From assembly GCA_963844865.1 (NCBI GenBank), contig CAWJPY010000004.1:113550-177549 (forward strand): a stretch of DNA of 64,000 nucleotides. Reading direction: 5' to 3'. A model generated the notes under the pieces. The model was given only the letters and a program-made list of their open reading frames with translations, did no database searches and was not told the DNA's origin. The stretch's first letter is position 1. Every line of letters starts with the position of its first letter. Made by a program: the position numbers and the translations under genes. Origin of the DNA: CAWJPY01 sp963844865 (GTDB lineage: Bacteria > Acidobacteriota > Thermoanaerobaculia > Thermoanaerobaculales > Sulfomarinibacteraceae). This document shows positions 51,476 to 60,983 of this stretch, in pieces.

Positions 51476-52156
51476 GTGTACCAGGTCACGTGTCAGATCG
51501 ATTTTTGTTACGGTCATCGCCTGTTGAATTACGCGGGCAAGTGTCGCCATTTGCATGGCCACAACGGCCGTGCCGTGATTTCGATCGCAGGGGATGAACT
51601 GGATGCATGTGGGATGGTGCGGGATTTCACTGAGATCAAACATGTGATTCGTGGTTGGATTGACCAAGAGTTGGACCACCGCATGATCTTGCACACGCAA
51701 GACCCGGTCGTGCCGTTTCTGAAGCAGCTGAACGAGCCGATGTTTCTATTGCCGCAGAACCCAACGGCCGAGAGCATTTCCCGGCTGATCTACGATTTTG
51801 CGCTTGACCACGGATTTCCGGTTAATCGAGTTGATCTTTGGGAGACGCCGGGCTGTTATGCGTCGTGTGGTGTCGGGTTTACCACTGCGACAAAAAAAGC
51901 CCGGACGATCATTAGATCAAGTCCGGACTTTAGGTCCCCCCTGGGATTGTCGGGCTGTAGCTCAACGTTGTGTGCTGTTTCGTCACTGCCTGACAATGAC
52001 CAGAATATCGGCACGGGTGCCTCTGGACTTTGCAAATCTGTTTCATTTTTCCATTTTTCGATGTTGCGTCGGGTTGGTTCGGCATGCGCCGAAGGCACGT
52101 CAGTGCTTGGCTTCTACGCCCGGATTATTCACGAAGTTCGTTGCGAGGGGCCGTAA
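51476..52156 (+). CDS. 6-pyruvoyl-tetrahydropterin synthase/QueD family enzyme (C-terminal tail doubtful)
   Basis: The first about 133 residues match PTPS/QueD: the zinc histidines in YGHRLLNYAGKCRHLHGHNG (motif split across 12-31), MVRDFTEIK, ELDHRMIL, NPTAESISRLIYDF and the C-terminal LWETPGCYASC with the Glu. QueD makes 6-carboxytetrahydropterin for queuosine; PTPS makes pterins. A single Cys at the catalytic position (GKC) fits the family. Beyond about 51,880 the reading runs through a hairpin and into the next repeat, adding about 90 unlikely residues, so the true stop was probably lost by a small indel near 51,875-51,890. The start is GTG 51476. Confidence 0.85.
   Translation: MYQVTCQIDFCYGHRLLNYAGKCRHLHGHNGRAVISIAGDELDACGMVRDFTEIKHVIRGWIDQELDHRMILHTQDPVVPFLKQLNEPMFLLPQNPTAESISRLIYDFALDHGFPVNRVDLWETPGCYASCGVGFTTATKKARTIIRSSPDFRSPLGLSGCSSTLCAVSSLPDNDQNIGTGASGLCKSVSFFHFSMLRRVGSACAEGTSVLGFYARIIHEVRCEGP
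51896..51931 (-). terminator. Strong stem-loop with T-run on the minus strand
   Basis: AAAGCCCGGAC pairs with GTCCGGACTTT (one mismatch), extended by GATC/GATC around a four-base loop. The minus strand reads out into seven T. It lies just past the conserved part of queD and could work bidirectionally as its terminator. Confidence 0.6.
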
Positions 52157-52293
52157 GTCGAGGCGAATGCGAGGAAAAGGATGACATGGCTGCGCAGCAT
52201 ATTGGTCAATGCGTGAGCAAAGACATGGCGTTTTTTGACGAAGCAGGTGCCCGACTTGCGGCTCCGCAGTAGATCGCTCGTGAATAATTCGGG
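52119..52293. mobile_element. MITE-like element with 16-bp terminal inverted repeats
   Basis: 175 bases bounded by CCCGGATTATTCACGA and the complement of CCCGAATTATTCACGA (one mismatch). It has no coding capacity. Its last 57 bases recur, inverted, at 60634-60690, and its left end recurs as the palindrome at 51281. Transposase family unknown; a non-autonomous relative of an insertion sequence is the natural reading. Flanking target duplications are not clear. Confidence 0.75.
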
Positions 52294-52446
52294 GTAAGGG
52301 TCGATTCACGGGGATGCTTGAGTCGGAGCAAAAACGCCCACTCTCACTCATTAAACTGGGCCGATTATGCCGATTGTAGGGGCAGGGCGGTCGTCGCCTG
52401 CGCTGACTGAACGTCAAAGCACTGGTGCCGTGAAAGGATACCTGCC

Positions 52447-53763
52447 GTGTCGCAAGATCGCAATTCCGTCTTTGCCATGCTACGCAGCCTGGGATGGCCG
52501 CTGGTAATCGGGCTTGGTGCATCCGCGTTATTCTATGCCGCGTTGTATCAGGGAGTCATCGATTCGGCCATGGCGCGGCGTTATTTTGCCGGGCATCCAG
52601 TTTCGATATGTGCTACGAGCATGTTCCTGGTCGGTTTGGTCGCGTTGAGTATGAAGCTGGTCAATGTCCTTGGCCAGCTCCGACTGATGCGCCGCATTGG
52701 GCTCGATGAGCCCGGTACGGGGCTGCCGCTGGACGCGAGCAGTCGGATGTTGGATGGCCTGGACGAACTGCCGGCAGCGGCACGCCGATCTTATCTCGGC
52801 AATCGTCTCCGCGAAGCGCTTGAATATGTCGACCGGACGGGATCGGCAGCCGCATTGGATGAGCACATCAAGTACTTGGCGGATGTGGACGCGGCGCGGC
52901 AGCAGGAGAGCTACTCGCTGGTTCGCATCATCATATGGGCAACGCCGATGCTCGGTTTCCTCGGCACGGTGATTGGCATCACACGGGCACTGGGCGACTT
53001 GGACCCGCACGAACTGGCAACGTCGATTCAGACAGCTTTCCAGGGTTTGGTGGCCGGTTTGTATATCGCGTTTGACACGACGGCACTTGCCCTTTCGTTG
53101 TCGATCATCTTGATGTTCTATCAGTTTTTCGTGGATCGGCTTGAGATGCAGTTATTGGCCGAGGTCGATACGCGTACCGACGAGGAGCTGGTCGGGCGTT
53201 TTGCGACGGTCGGTTCGACCGGCGACCCACATGTTGCTTCGGTGCAGAACATGGCCAATGCGGTGATTCGCAGCAGCGAGCTGCTGGTCGGGCGGCAGGT
53301 GGAGCTTTGGAAGGACGCGATGCAAGTTGCTGAAGAGCGTTGGTCGGGGCTCGTCCAGCAGGCGACGGCGACGATCGGCACCGGGCTGGACACCGCGATG
53401 GGAGGATTTGCGCAACATATGGCCCAGGTTGAGCATGACGCTGACGATCGTGTCGGGCAGCGCTGGAAGCAATGGCAGACGCTCTTGTCGGACAATGTGC
53501 GCATGTTGCAGGCGCAGCAGCAGGAGATGTCGCGGCAATCTGAAATGATGGCACGTGTCGTCGAGGCCACTGGCGATGTCATCAAGTTAGAGACCGTGTT
53601 GAATGATAACCTGAAGCAATTATCTGGTGCACGAAACTTTGAGGACACGGTGATGAGTCTGGCGGCGGCCATTCATTTACTTAACACGCGACTGGGTGAA
53701 CCGACGGAAGAAACGAAACGCGTTGACCTGCGTCGGCAAGACTCTCAGGAACGCGCCGCATGA
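52447..53763 (+). CDS. MotA/TolQ/ExbB-family proton channel protein
   Basis: 438 residues from GTG 52447. TM helices near residues 15-33 and 52-72, a cytoplasmic stretch with a helix-rich region, then the two core helices of the family (IIIWATPMLGFLGTVIGITRAL about 163-185 and FQGLVAGLYIAFDTTALALSLSII about 200-225), with the typical GTVIGI and the Thr in DTTALALS. The C-terminal about 200 residues are a coiled coil absent from ExbB/TolQ. Family members form pentameric stators with ExbD/MotB-like partners and use the proton gradient. The next gene starts within its stop (ATGA), so it is the first of a tightly coupled three-gene operon. Confidence 0.87.
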   Translation: MSQDRNSVFAMLRSLGWPLVIGLGASALFYAALYQGVIDSAMARRYFAGHPVSICATSMFLVGLVALSMKLVNVLGQLRLMRRIGLDEPGTGLPLDASSRMLDGLDELPAAARRSYLGNRLREALEYVDRTGSAAALDEHIKYLADVDAARQQESYSLVRIIIWATPMLGFLGTVIGITRALGDLDPHELATSIQTAFQGLVAGLYIAFDTTALALSLSIILMFYQFFVDRLEMQLLAEVDTRTDEELVGRFATVGSTGDPHVASVQNMANAVIRSSELLVGRQVELWKDAMQVAEERWSGLVQQATATIGTGLDTAMGGFAQHMAQVEHDADDRVGQRWKQWQTLLSDNVRMLQAQQQEMSRQSEMMARVVEATGDVIKLETVLNDNLKQLSGARNFEDTVMSLAAAIHLLNTRLGEPTEETKRVDLRRQDSQERAA

Positions 53764-55304
53764 AGCGTTACCATGCCCAGAAAAAGGCCGTTGGCGTCTC
53801 TCTGTTCCCTTTTCTTGCGGTGCTGATTTGCACGATGGGAGCCCTCATTGTGCTGTTGGTCTTGGTGGTCCAAATGGTGCGCGTGGACGCGTCGGAGCGG
53901 CCGCCGCAACCGCCGGACGACGCTGCCCTGGAGAAGGAGAACTATCAATGGCGATTGGGCTTGTTGCAACAGGAACGCCAAACACTCGCCGAAGATGCGC
54001 AACGCAACCTGGCGGAACTGAGCCATTTGGAACAGCACATTCGTGAGTTGGAAAAGCGTTGGAAGCAACTGGTTGCCGAGGCAACTGACCTCAAGCAACG
54101 AGTTGGGACGGGGCCAGGTGATGTGACGGCGACGCGCAATGAGCTGGCACGCGTCCAAGCTGCGATCACGACAGCCAAACAGGAACTCGATGCGGCCCGG
54201 CGCCACGCGGCACAGCAGCCGCCAGTCTATTGCATTGTTCCGTACGACGGTCCGAATGGGACGCATCGGCAGCCGGTCTATTTGGAATGCACTCAGCAGG
54301 GTATTGTCGTTCAACCGGACGGTATCATCTTGCGGCAACGCGACCTGGAAGGTCCGCTGGGGGCCGGCAATCCGCTCGATGCCGTGTTGCGTGCCGTCCG
54401 CAAGTACCAAGGTGAATTGCAGGGCACAACGACCAGTAACGCTTACCCGTTGTTGGTCGTTCGACCGGATGGGGCAGAATCGTATGTGTTGGCGCGTGCT
54501 GCCATGCGTGTCTGGGACGACGAATTCGGATATGAACTGATCGATGCGCAGAAACAACTGCAGTTTCCACCGGTCGATCCACGTCGCGCCGAATTGCTCC
54601 GGAAGGTCGTTGACGATGCCCGTTCAAGGCAGGCAATTCTGGTAGCCGCCATGCCTAGCCGTTACCAACAGCGCGGCTCTGAGTCCGGGTACGTCGCCGC
54701 GCCCCGCAGTGGTGGCGAAGCATCTGGTCGCGACCGGACTGCACCACGCGGCAGCCGGACCGGTGGGTTTGGCCGTGGTGGAGATGCACGCTACATCGAT
54801 GGCAGAACAGCTCAAGCCCATGTGCCCGATGCGGATCCGGAATCACAGCAGTCGGTTGGCGGACCTGTACGTGAGGGTGTTGCCGGCGGAAACAAAAAGG
54901 CCAATATCGGCATCGCGGCCGATCCGTTGGCCAAACAACGCGGGCGTAATTGGGGACTGCCGCAGGCCAACGATGGGGGTACCGGCATTATTCGACCGAT
55001 TCGCGTGGCGTGCCTGGAAGATCGATTGATTCTGTTGCCCGATCTTGGCATCCATAAAGCACCCGATGTGATACTGATTAATGGGTCGATGATCGATGAG
55101 ATTGACGCGCTTGTGGGCAAGATCTGGGATCAGGTTGATACGTGGGGCATTGCCGTGACCGGTGGGTACTGGAAACCGATCTTGCATGTTGATGTGCCGC
55201 GCGGCGCCGAATGGCGATTTGAAGAGCTGAAGACCTTGTTGCTCGGTAGTGGCCTGGAAGTTCAGAGGACAACCCGTGAGAAAACGAGCGCGAACGCACG
55301 TTGA
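53760..55304 (+). CDS. ExbD-like single-TM protein with coiled coil and periplasmic domain (first of two)
   Basis: 514 residues. VSLFPFLAVLICTMGALIVLLVLVV (about residues 12-36) is a TolR/ExbD-type helix but without the usual Asp at its start. A coiled coil follows (about 60-145), then an alpha/beta domain (PPVYCIVPYDGPNG, QPVYLECTQQGIVVQ), a G/R/D-rich linker (about 300-340) and a second domain (RPIRVACLEDRLILLPD, DALVGKIWDQVDTWGIA). It overlaps the proton-channel gene by four bases and the next gene by 29. Probably a partner subunit that contacts a target in the periplasm or cell wall; function unknown. Confidence 0.75.
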   Translation: MKRYHAQKKAVGVSLFPFLAVLICTMGALIVLLVLVVQMVRVDASERPPQPPDDAALEKENYQWRLGLLQQERQTLAEDAQRNLAELSHLEQHIRELEKRWKQLVAEATDLKQRVGTGPGDVTATRNELARVQAAITTAKQELDAARRHAAQQPPVYCIVPYDGPNGTHRQPVYLECTQQGIVVQPDGIILRQRDLEGPLGAGNPLDAVLRAVRKYQGELQGTTTSNAYPLLVVRPDGAESYVLARAAMRVWDDEFGYELIDAQKQLQFPPVDPRRAELLRKVVDDARSRQAILVAAMPSRYQQRGSESGYVAAPRSGGEASGRDRTAPRGSRTGGFGRGGDARYIDGRTAQAHVPDADPESQQSVGGPVREGVAGGNKKANIGIAADPLAKQRGRNWGLPQANDGGTGIIRPIRVACLEDRLILLPDLGIHKAPDVILINGSMIDEIDALVGKIWDQVDTWGIAVTGGYWKPILHVDVPRGAEWRFEELKTLLLGSGLEVQRTTREKTSANAR

Positions 55305-56289
55305 AGCCCCCGGCCAAGATTCGTTCCTGGACGTTGTGGCCAACCTGGTCGGAATTCTGATCATCCTTGTCATGATCATTGGCGCACGTGCCAAAGATGT
55401 TATTCAACATGGCGACGATGACGCTCCGGCGCCGACGGAGCAGACGACGGAAGTGGACAATGCACGCCAGGCGATGGCGGTCGAAGGGCAAATTGTGAGC
55501 GATCTGACCGACAAGGTGCGCTCAACAGCAGCTCGAGGTCTCCTACCGGCACAATGAACGGGACCGAATGCTCGAGTTGATCAAGACCGTGGAAGGGGAG
55601 CTTGCGACGCAGCGAGATAAACTCGATACGAATTCCCAATTGGCACACGTGCTGCGCACACACCTGCGCAAGCAGAGAGCGAGCTGCGCGACCTCGAACT
55701 GACGCGGAAAACACTCCAAGACGCGAAGCCACCGGTTACCCTTATAAAACACCGACCTACGCCGCTCGCCAAGACCGTTTTCGGACACGAAATTCATTTT
55801 CGGCTCGCCCAGGGCCGGATCACCTACGTTCCACTCGTCGAACTCGTTGAGAAATTCAAGGACGAAGCTCGTGACAAGGTGTGGAAATTGCGGCAGTCGC
55901 CCAGTATCACCGATACGGTGGGGCCGATCGGTGGTTTTCGGTTGCGCTATACCCTCAAAAAGGTCGATCGGAAAGTCTCGACCAGTGCCGGTGTTGTCAA
56001 CCAGCAGAGTGTGGAACTGGATCATTTCACCGTCGTGCCAGTTTCGGAGGAGCTTGGCGAACCATTCCAGGTTGCACTGCAGCCGAAATCGAAGCTCCGT
56101 AGCGTGCTTGAAAGCTATGATCCCAGTCATGTTACGGTGACGGTCTGGGTCTACCCGGATAGTTACAGCCAGTTTCATCAACTGAAAGAAGCACTGTGCC
56201 AGATGGGATTTCTTACCGCTGGGCGGCCAATGCCGGCCGATCAGCCAATTACGGGCTCGCCAAACGGTACACGCTCGGCCGCCCAGTAG
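55276..56289 (+). CDS. Second ExbD-like protein of the triad (two frameshifts)
   Basis: About 337 residues from GTG 55276, overlapping the previous gene. DSFLDVVANLVGILIILVMI (split here at 20 residues; about residues 15-34) has the Asp just before the helix as in ExbD/TolR. A coiled coil follows, then, after shifts near 55,528 and 55,672, a domain with HEIHFRLAQGRITYVPLVEL and RLRYTLKKVDRKV, ending YDPSHVTVTVWVYPDSY and LKEALCQMGFLTAGRPM. This C-terminal part recalls the OmpA/TolR-like 'VYPDSF..F..LK..L...G' ends of planctomycete proteins. Together with the previous two genes it forms a stator-like complex of unknown task. Confidence 0.72.
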
Positions 56290-56479
56290 AGTGCTGGGCT
56301 GGGCGGAGAAAAAGTTGCCCAATTTCGACGGTTTCTGTTGATTAACACCAAAAGTGCTGTTGCGTCTTTATCGCAGGATTCCCAGCTTACGAGTTCGAGA
56401 ATTGATGGGCACAACAACATTTCGAAACAGAAATCAGCGCAACGCTATTGCCTGTATGGGTCAAAAGTTTTTATCAGCC

Positions 56480-56566
56480 CAGGGTGACACAGCACGAGCG
56501 AAGAGGCCCGGCGGGCCTGAAGAATCAAGAGCGACTGGGCTATGTGATACAACGCCTTCGGCGTAG
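56480..56566. repeat. Planctomycete-type dispersed repeat with two hairpins
   Basis: AGGCCC-GGC-GGGCCT (56504-56518) and ACGCC-TTC-GGCGT (56552-56564) lie within a GC-rich segment starting CAGCCCAGGGTGACAC. Short repeats of this style are abundant in planctomycete intergenic DNA. The rest of the 643-base gap 56,290-56,932 shows no convincing gene. Confidence 0.6.
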
Positions 56567-56932
56567 AGAGAACGCGCCACGCGCAACGGGATGCGACACT
56601 GGGCAATACGACGATCGCGCTGCCGTATTGACGTCGAACGGCTCCGTGGCAAAGGCACCATCCTATGCCGGCCCAGACTCGCCGCGGCATGAGCTACAGC
56701 GACTGCGGCACAACCCTGGTTACGACTCTCTTGGTGCGGCTGGAGCGTCACGAAAACGGCGATTCGTGTTTTCGGTGTCATGGGTGTGTCACCGTCTGAA
56801 AAAAAGCGTGATTTTCTTCCGTTTTCTTGCCTTGGAATCGACGGTTTCCTCTTTTCCAATTGCCCCAATTAGCGCCAGAATGATGACAGTGTTTGGACTC
56901 GGTTTCTTTTCACTCTCACAGAAAGGAGACAG

Positions 56933-57355
56933 ATGATGAAATGCGAGTCACGTAGTCAGCGGTGGATGGGAGTGGTGGCTTCGATGCTGGTATTGACGAT
57001 GCTCGTTGCAGCGTCACCGGCACAAGGACCGGCTGAGAAGCCGGCAGAATCGGCTGCCAAGGTGGTCAAGCCGCGGAAGCAGCCACGTGGCCGCCTGCCG
57101 GCCTACTTCAGCAAGGTGGTGTCCGCCACGCAACGCGAACAGATCTACTCGATTCAGGCAAAGTACACCGAGCAGATTGAGCGGCTCCAGGAACAACTCA
57201 ACAAGCTGGTCGCACAACGCGATGGCGATGTCGAGAAGGTCCTGACGCCCGAGCAGCGTGCGGAGGTCGCGCAGATGCGGAGTCAACGTAAGTCGCGTAC
57301 GGCTGCCGCTAAGGCCAATAAGTCGCCACCTGCCAAACCGGCCGGGAAGGGCTGA
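56933..57355 (+). CDS. Small exported Spy/CpxP-like (LTxxQ) protein
   Basis: 140 residues. Two adjacent ATGs (56933, 56936) follow GAAAGGAGAC. Signal peptide (about residues 11-31, ending SPAQG), then a basic stretch (KPRKQPRG) and a helical domain with YTEQIERLQEQLNKLVAQRD and VLTPEQRAEV, the LTxxQ motif of Spy/CpxP-type proteins. The tail is rich in Lys, Ala and Pro. Spy-like proteins are periplasmic chaperones or stress sensors; planctomycetes have many small versions of unknown role. It is convergent with the GTPase gene. Confidence 0.72.
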   Translation: MMKCESRSQRWMGVVASMLVLTMLVAASPAQGPAEKPAESAAKVVKPRKQPRGRLPAYFSKVVSATQREQIYSIQAKYTEQIERLQEQLNKLVAQRDGDVEKVLTPEQRAEVAQMRSQRKSRTAAAKANKSPPAKPAGKG

Positions 57356-57535
57356 TTTGTCCGACGCCCCGTCGGTCGCGACGTAACGCAAACATCCCGG
57401 GCGCAGGGACGCGTCCGGCACGCGGGCAGTGAGAGGTGAGAGGTGAGAGTGCGCGGCAGGGCCGTTTTTTTTGCGCCATCGATCTTCTTTTCTGCGTTGC
57501 CGCGATCGGGTGCGAAAGTCAATCCCCAAAGCGTG

Positions 57536-58913
57536 TCACGTCGGGTGTTGCTCGTCCGGTTGCCGTGCGTGTGGATTGCGCGACATGCGACCGCGGATTT
57601 CATCACGCAATGCCGCAATGACGGAGGATCGATCCGTCTCTTTGAGTATGCGGCGGATTACGGTCTTGGGAGTTTCTCCCCCCCATGAGGAACCGTGCTC
57701 AAAGTAGTATTTGGCTGCCTGGCCCACAATGAACGATCCATAGCCGGCGGCGACACCTTGCGGAATTGCCGTCAATGGCGTGCCGTAGCCAAGTGTCAGA
57801 CCCTTGAAGCTCGAGGAAAGCAGGCTGGTGGCCGCTTCGGCCAACATCATCCAACCGGCAGCTTTCAAAACCGATCGGATCAAGCCACGCGCGTGGCGGG
57901 TTGACATTTCCAAGCCATAAATGTGTGCCAGCGTGACCACCATGGCAAGATCCACGGCACTCCCCCCCAGCACGTCCGTGACCGCCACCGGATTCAGGCC
58001 GACGGCGATGGCCTTCAAGGCGGCATAGCCGCGAATGGCTTGCCGCGCCTTGCTGTCGCGCAACGCGACGCGCACGGTTGCCATTCGATCCGACTTGTCT
58101 GCGGCGTACATCGCCGCGTTCAGCGCCAACAACTCTTTGCCATCCTGTGCCAATACCTCGACAATGCGCACACGCAGTGCTTCAATATCGGTGCCGGCTT
58201 GTGCCACCGCCGCTCCTGACTCCCATCGGCACGCTCGATGATATATTCGAGTTCCGCGGATCGGCGGCGGTGAGCACAATGTTATTCGGTGCGACAATAT
58301 CATGCAGACGCTCGTTACGGAGCACGGAGACCAGTCGCTCGCGCTGGTTTTCCGTGTAGAGATCGATCTTGTTGAGGGCGATGATTATCGGCTTGTTGAC
58401 GCTGGCAAGTTGGAGGATCGCGGCGTACTCGGTTTCATTTAAGTCCGAATCGGTGACGAACAGGATAAGATCTGCATGCACGGCAGCTTGGCCAGCCAGT
58501 TGTGCCCGGTCTTGACCTCCCACTTCGTTCAGACCGGGGGTATCCACCAGTACCACTTGCGAGTCTGCGAGCCCCGGCACGCAGTACCCCGACCCTTCCC
58601 AGGGGACTTTCCAGATCTCGCGCGTCCAACCACCCTGGACATCCACCTCGGCAACGGCCTGGCCCAGCAACGCATTGATCAGGGCTGACTTACCGGTACT
58701 GATCTCGCCGAACACGGCGATTTCCACCCTGCCAGTTGTCAGCTTGACCAGCATATCCTGCAGTTGATCCAGGGCGTCGTGGAGCTCCCGCTTCTCTTCC
58801 GGGGAGCATTCTCGCAGGCGGTCCAAGGTTCGCTCGACCGACCGCAACGCCGCACGGTAATGTTCATCATTCAAGATGCTGGACGCGTTCACTCGTGCTT
58901 TTTCCTTCCCCAC
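57536..58913 (-). CDS. Dynamin/Era-like GTPase with DUF697-type C-terminus (two frameshifts)
   Basis: About 459 residues from GTG 58913, inside the end of the upstream GTPase gene. After a short helical start the G domain shows G1 GEISTGKSALIN, G3 DTPGLNEVGG and G4 NKIDLY. After shifts near 58,255 and 58,205 come a helical region and a hydrophobic block (AIAVGLNPVAVTDVLGGSAV, LAHIYGLEM, GWMMLAEAATSLL), as in YcjF/DUF697 proteins that attach to membranes. The shifted middle reads ELEYIIERADGSQERRW in the third frame, showing that the protein is continuous. Together with its partner it may shape or tether membranes; role unknown. Confidence 0.83.
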
Positions 58914-60499
58914 GAATTGTCCGTGTTATGCGTTTGCTCGGAAGTTGGATCGGCCGAAATATGGCGGCGGGCCGATTGGAGTAGCTTGCGCAGCTCGGTT
59001 GCCGTTGTCAGGTGTTGCCACTGGCGCCGCGCCAAGCTCGCCAAACCGCCCTCTGGTTGACGCATCTCATTGCGGAAATACTCGACGAATACAGCGCCAA
59101 TCCAGCGGGTAATCAACGCCTGCACCATGCCTTGCAGCAGACCGCCGGCCAATGTTCCGGCGCCGGGCACGGTTTTCAGCAGTGATGCGACGGCGGCGGC
59201 TACGGCCGGAGTTGCCGCGGTAACACCCAGAATCCCGATCAGGTTCTTGCCCAGTTGCCCGACCAACTCAACGGCTACATTCAGGTCAATGTCCTGGCGG
59301 TAGATCTTTGCCAGTTCGATCACCATCTTAACGGAAATGGCGCTGCCTGCTGCAAGATCGACCAGTGGCAACGGGCTGAGCGCCGCGGCGCCGCCAGCGC
59401 CCCACATGTAACGATCGACCAACCGCCACGCGTGTTGGTCCAGTGTCGCCTGAACATGCTCCCGCGCTTGTTCGACCAAACCGCGCGATTGGAGCAGCAA
59501 GTTCGCCAATAGTAGATCCGAGCCATCTTTGCGAATCACTTCCAGCATGCGGCGTCCCAGACGGGCAATGTCGGCCGGCAGTTCGACTCGCTGCTTGACC
59601 TCCGTGCCGTCGGCCAAAACGCGAATTTGTTGCCGCTCGGTGGGGCGGGACCGCACCGCGACGATGTCTCGCTGGTCGATCACGCCCTGGACCTGGCCCG
59701 CAAGCTGCTGGAGCAGACGCTCACGCTCCGCGGCATCGTACCAATCCTCTTTGTTCAGGCACAGCAACACACGTTTCTGCATCGCCGCCAATTGCACAAG
59801 CAACTGGTGTTCTGTATCGCGCAGCGGACCGTCGACGACCAGCAGGACCAGGTCGGCATCCTGGGCCGCTGCTGCCGAGACCGTTGCGTGCTGCTCCCCC
59901 GCAACCTCACCAAGTCCCGGAGTATCGACGAGGATAACGCGATCCATCCCAGGCCACGGGACCTCATTGCGTTGGAGCGTGGTTCCGCCACGCGCGTCGG
60001 TCGCGAAAACTTCACGCCCTGCCAGCGTGTTGAGCAACGACGATTTGCCGCTGGAAACTGACCCAAACGCGACAATCTCAAGTGTCTGCGATGCACGTTT
60101 GTCTTCGAGCTCCTTGACCAGGGCTTCCATCTCGGCATGCAGGGCGGGATCCGAGTTGGCGTCGGTCTTCAGGTCGTCGACGGCAGCAAGGTTCGCCGCG
60201 ATTTCCGCACTCTTCTCAACGGGCGTCAGTTCGTTCGGACTGCGCGCACGTTGCCGCCGGCGTGTGCGTTTGGCGCGCGTTCGCCACCAAAGACGACCGA
60301 AGATCCAGATCGTTGTGCCGAGCAACAGCAGCGCGCCGGTGCCGACAACGGCCAGATACGCCGTTGCCCAGCCCGGTCCCATTTCCCGCAGGAGCTGATA
60401 TTGACGCACCAACTGGGGTGGTACGTATACCAGGACAAACCCGAGAAACGCCAGGAAAACAACCATTAACAGACCAGAGGTGGTTCGGCGGATGCTCAT
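58889..60499 (-). CDS. Membrane GTPase with two N-terminal TM helices and DUF697-type C-terminus
   Basis: 536 residues from ATG 60499. Two TM helices (about 10-32 and 47-70), a basic stretch, then a G domain with G1 GSVSSGKSSLLN, G3 DTPGLGEVAG and G4 NKEDWY. The C-terminus has the hydrophobic DUF697/YcjF-like block (LSPLPLVDLAAGSAIS, LVGQLGKNLIGILGVTAATP). No frameshift. It overlaps the next GTPase gene by 25 bases, so the two are probably made together and act as a pair. The paralogues share order of motifs, indicating an old tandem duplication with only this copy having N-terminal TM helices. Confidence 0.87.
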   Translation of the reverse strand: MSIRRTTSGLLMVVFLAFLGFVLVYVPPQLVRQYQLLREMGPGWATAYLAVVGTGALLLLGTTIWIFGRLWWRTRAKRTRRRQRARSPNELTPVEKSAEIAANLAAVDDLKTDANSDPALHAEMEALVKELEDKRASQTLEIVAFGSVSSGKSSLLNTLAGREVFATDARGGTTLQRNEVPWPGMDRVILVDTPGLGEVAGEQHATVSAAAAQDADLVLLVVDGPLRDTEHQLLVQLAAMQKRVLLCLNKEDWYDAAERERLLQQLAGQVQGVIDQRDIVAVRSRPTERQQIRVLADGTEVKQRVELPADIARLGRRMLEVIRKDGSDLLLANLLLQSRGLVEQAREHVQATLDQHAWRLVDRYMWGAGGAAALSPLPLVDLAAGSAISVKMVIELAKIYRQDIDLNVAVELVGQLGKNLIGILGVTAATPAVAAAVASLLKTVPGAGTLAGGLLQGMVQALITRWIGAVFVEYFRNEMRQPEGGLASLARRQWQHLTTATELRKLLQSARRHISADPTSEQTHNTDNSWGRKKHE

Positions 60500-60983
60500 C
60501 AGGTAAGTTCCAACGCAGTTCCGGGCTCGGGCGACACGCCTTTTTCCGCAATTCAGGTTGCGGTGTAAAAGCACGGACGGGCAGGCCGTTTCCGCACAAA
60601 CGACCGGGTGGCGGCACGCATATTAACGATTAACCCGAATTATTCACGAGCGATTTACTGCGGAGCCGCAAGTCGGGCACCTGCTTCGTCATGCCGGTTT
60701 CTAAGTATATCGTTTCCCAGTGCACAATATGGGGGGAGCCGCCGTATATAGCATCAGTTGAATCGAAGTTTCGCAGCCCGATCGGTGCTTTGTATCCCAT
60801 TTTCGCACCAATGACAGAACATCCATGATTAGTGTACATTAGCGTAGTTGAGGCCGTTATCGGTCGCGAATTCTGAATTTTTTGCCCCTGTTTGAGCCAT
60901 CGAATCTTTGAGCCATCGAATCCCAGGTTTGGCTGCGGCCACTGCCGGGCGGCCATACGTGTAGCCGGATTGGAGACAGCAAC
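60500..60983. other. Divergent gap with hairpin and partial MITE
   Basis: No gene seen. Near 60,585-60,605 lies a degenerate relative of the CTCCG palindrome family (CCGTTTCCGCACAAACGACC), then the partial MITE copy. GGAG at 60972 serves the next gene. Confidence 0.45.
60634..60690. repeat. Partial inverted copy of the 52,119 MITE
   Basis: 57 bases match the complement of 52,237-52,293 with one mismatch, starting CCCGAATTATTCACGA. The other end is absent, so it is a decayed or one-ended copy. Confidence 0.85.
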
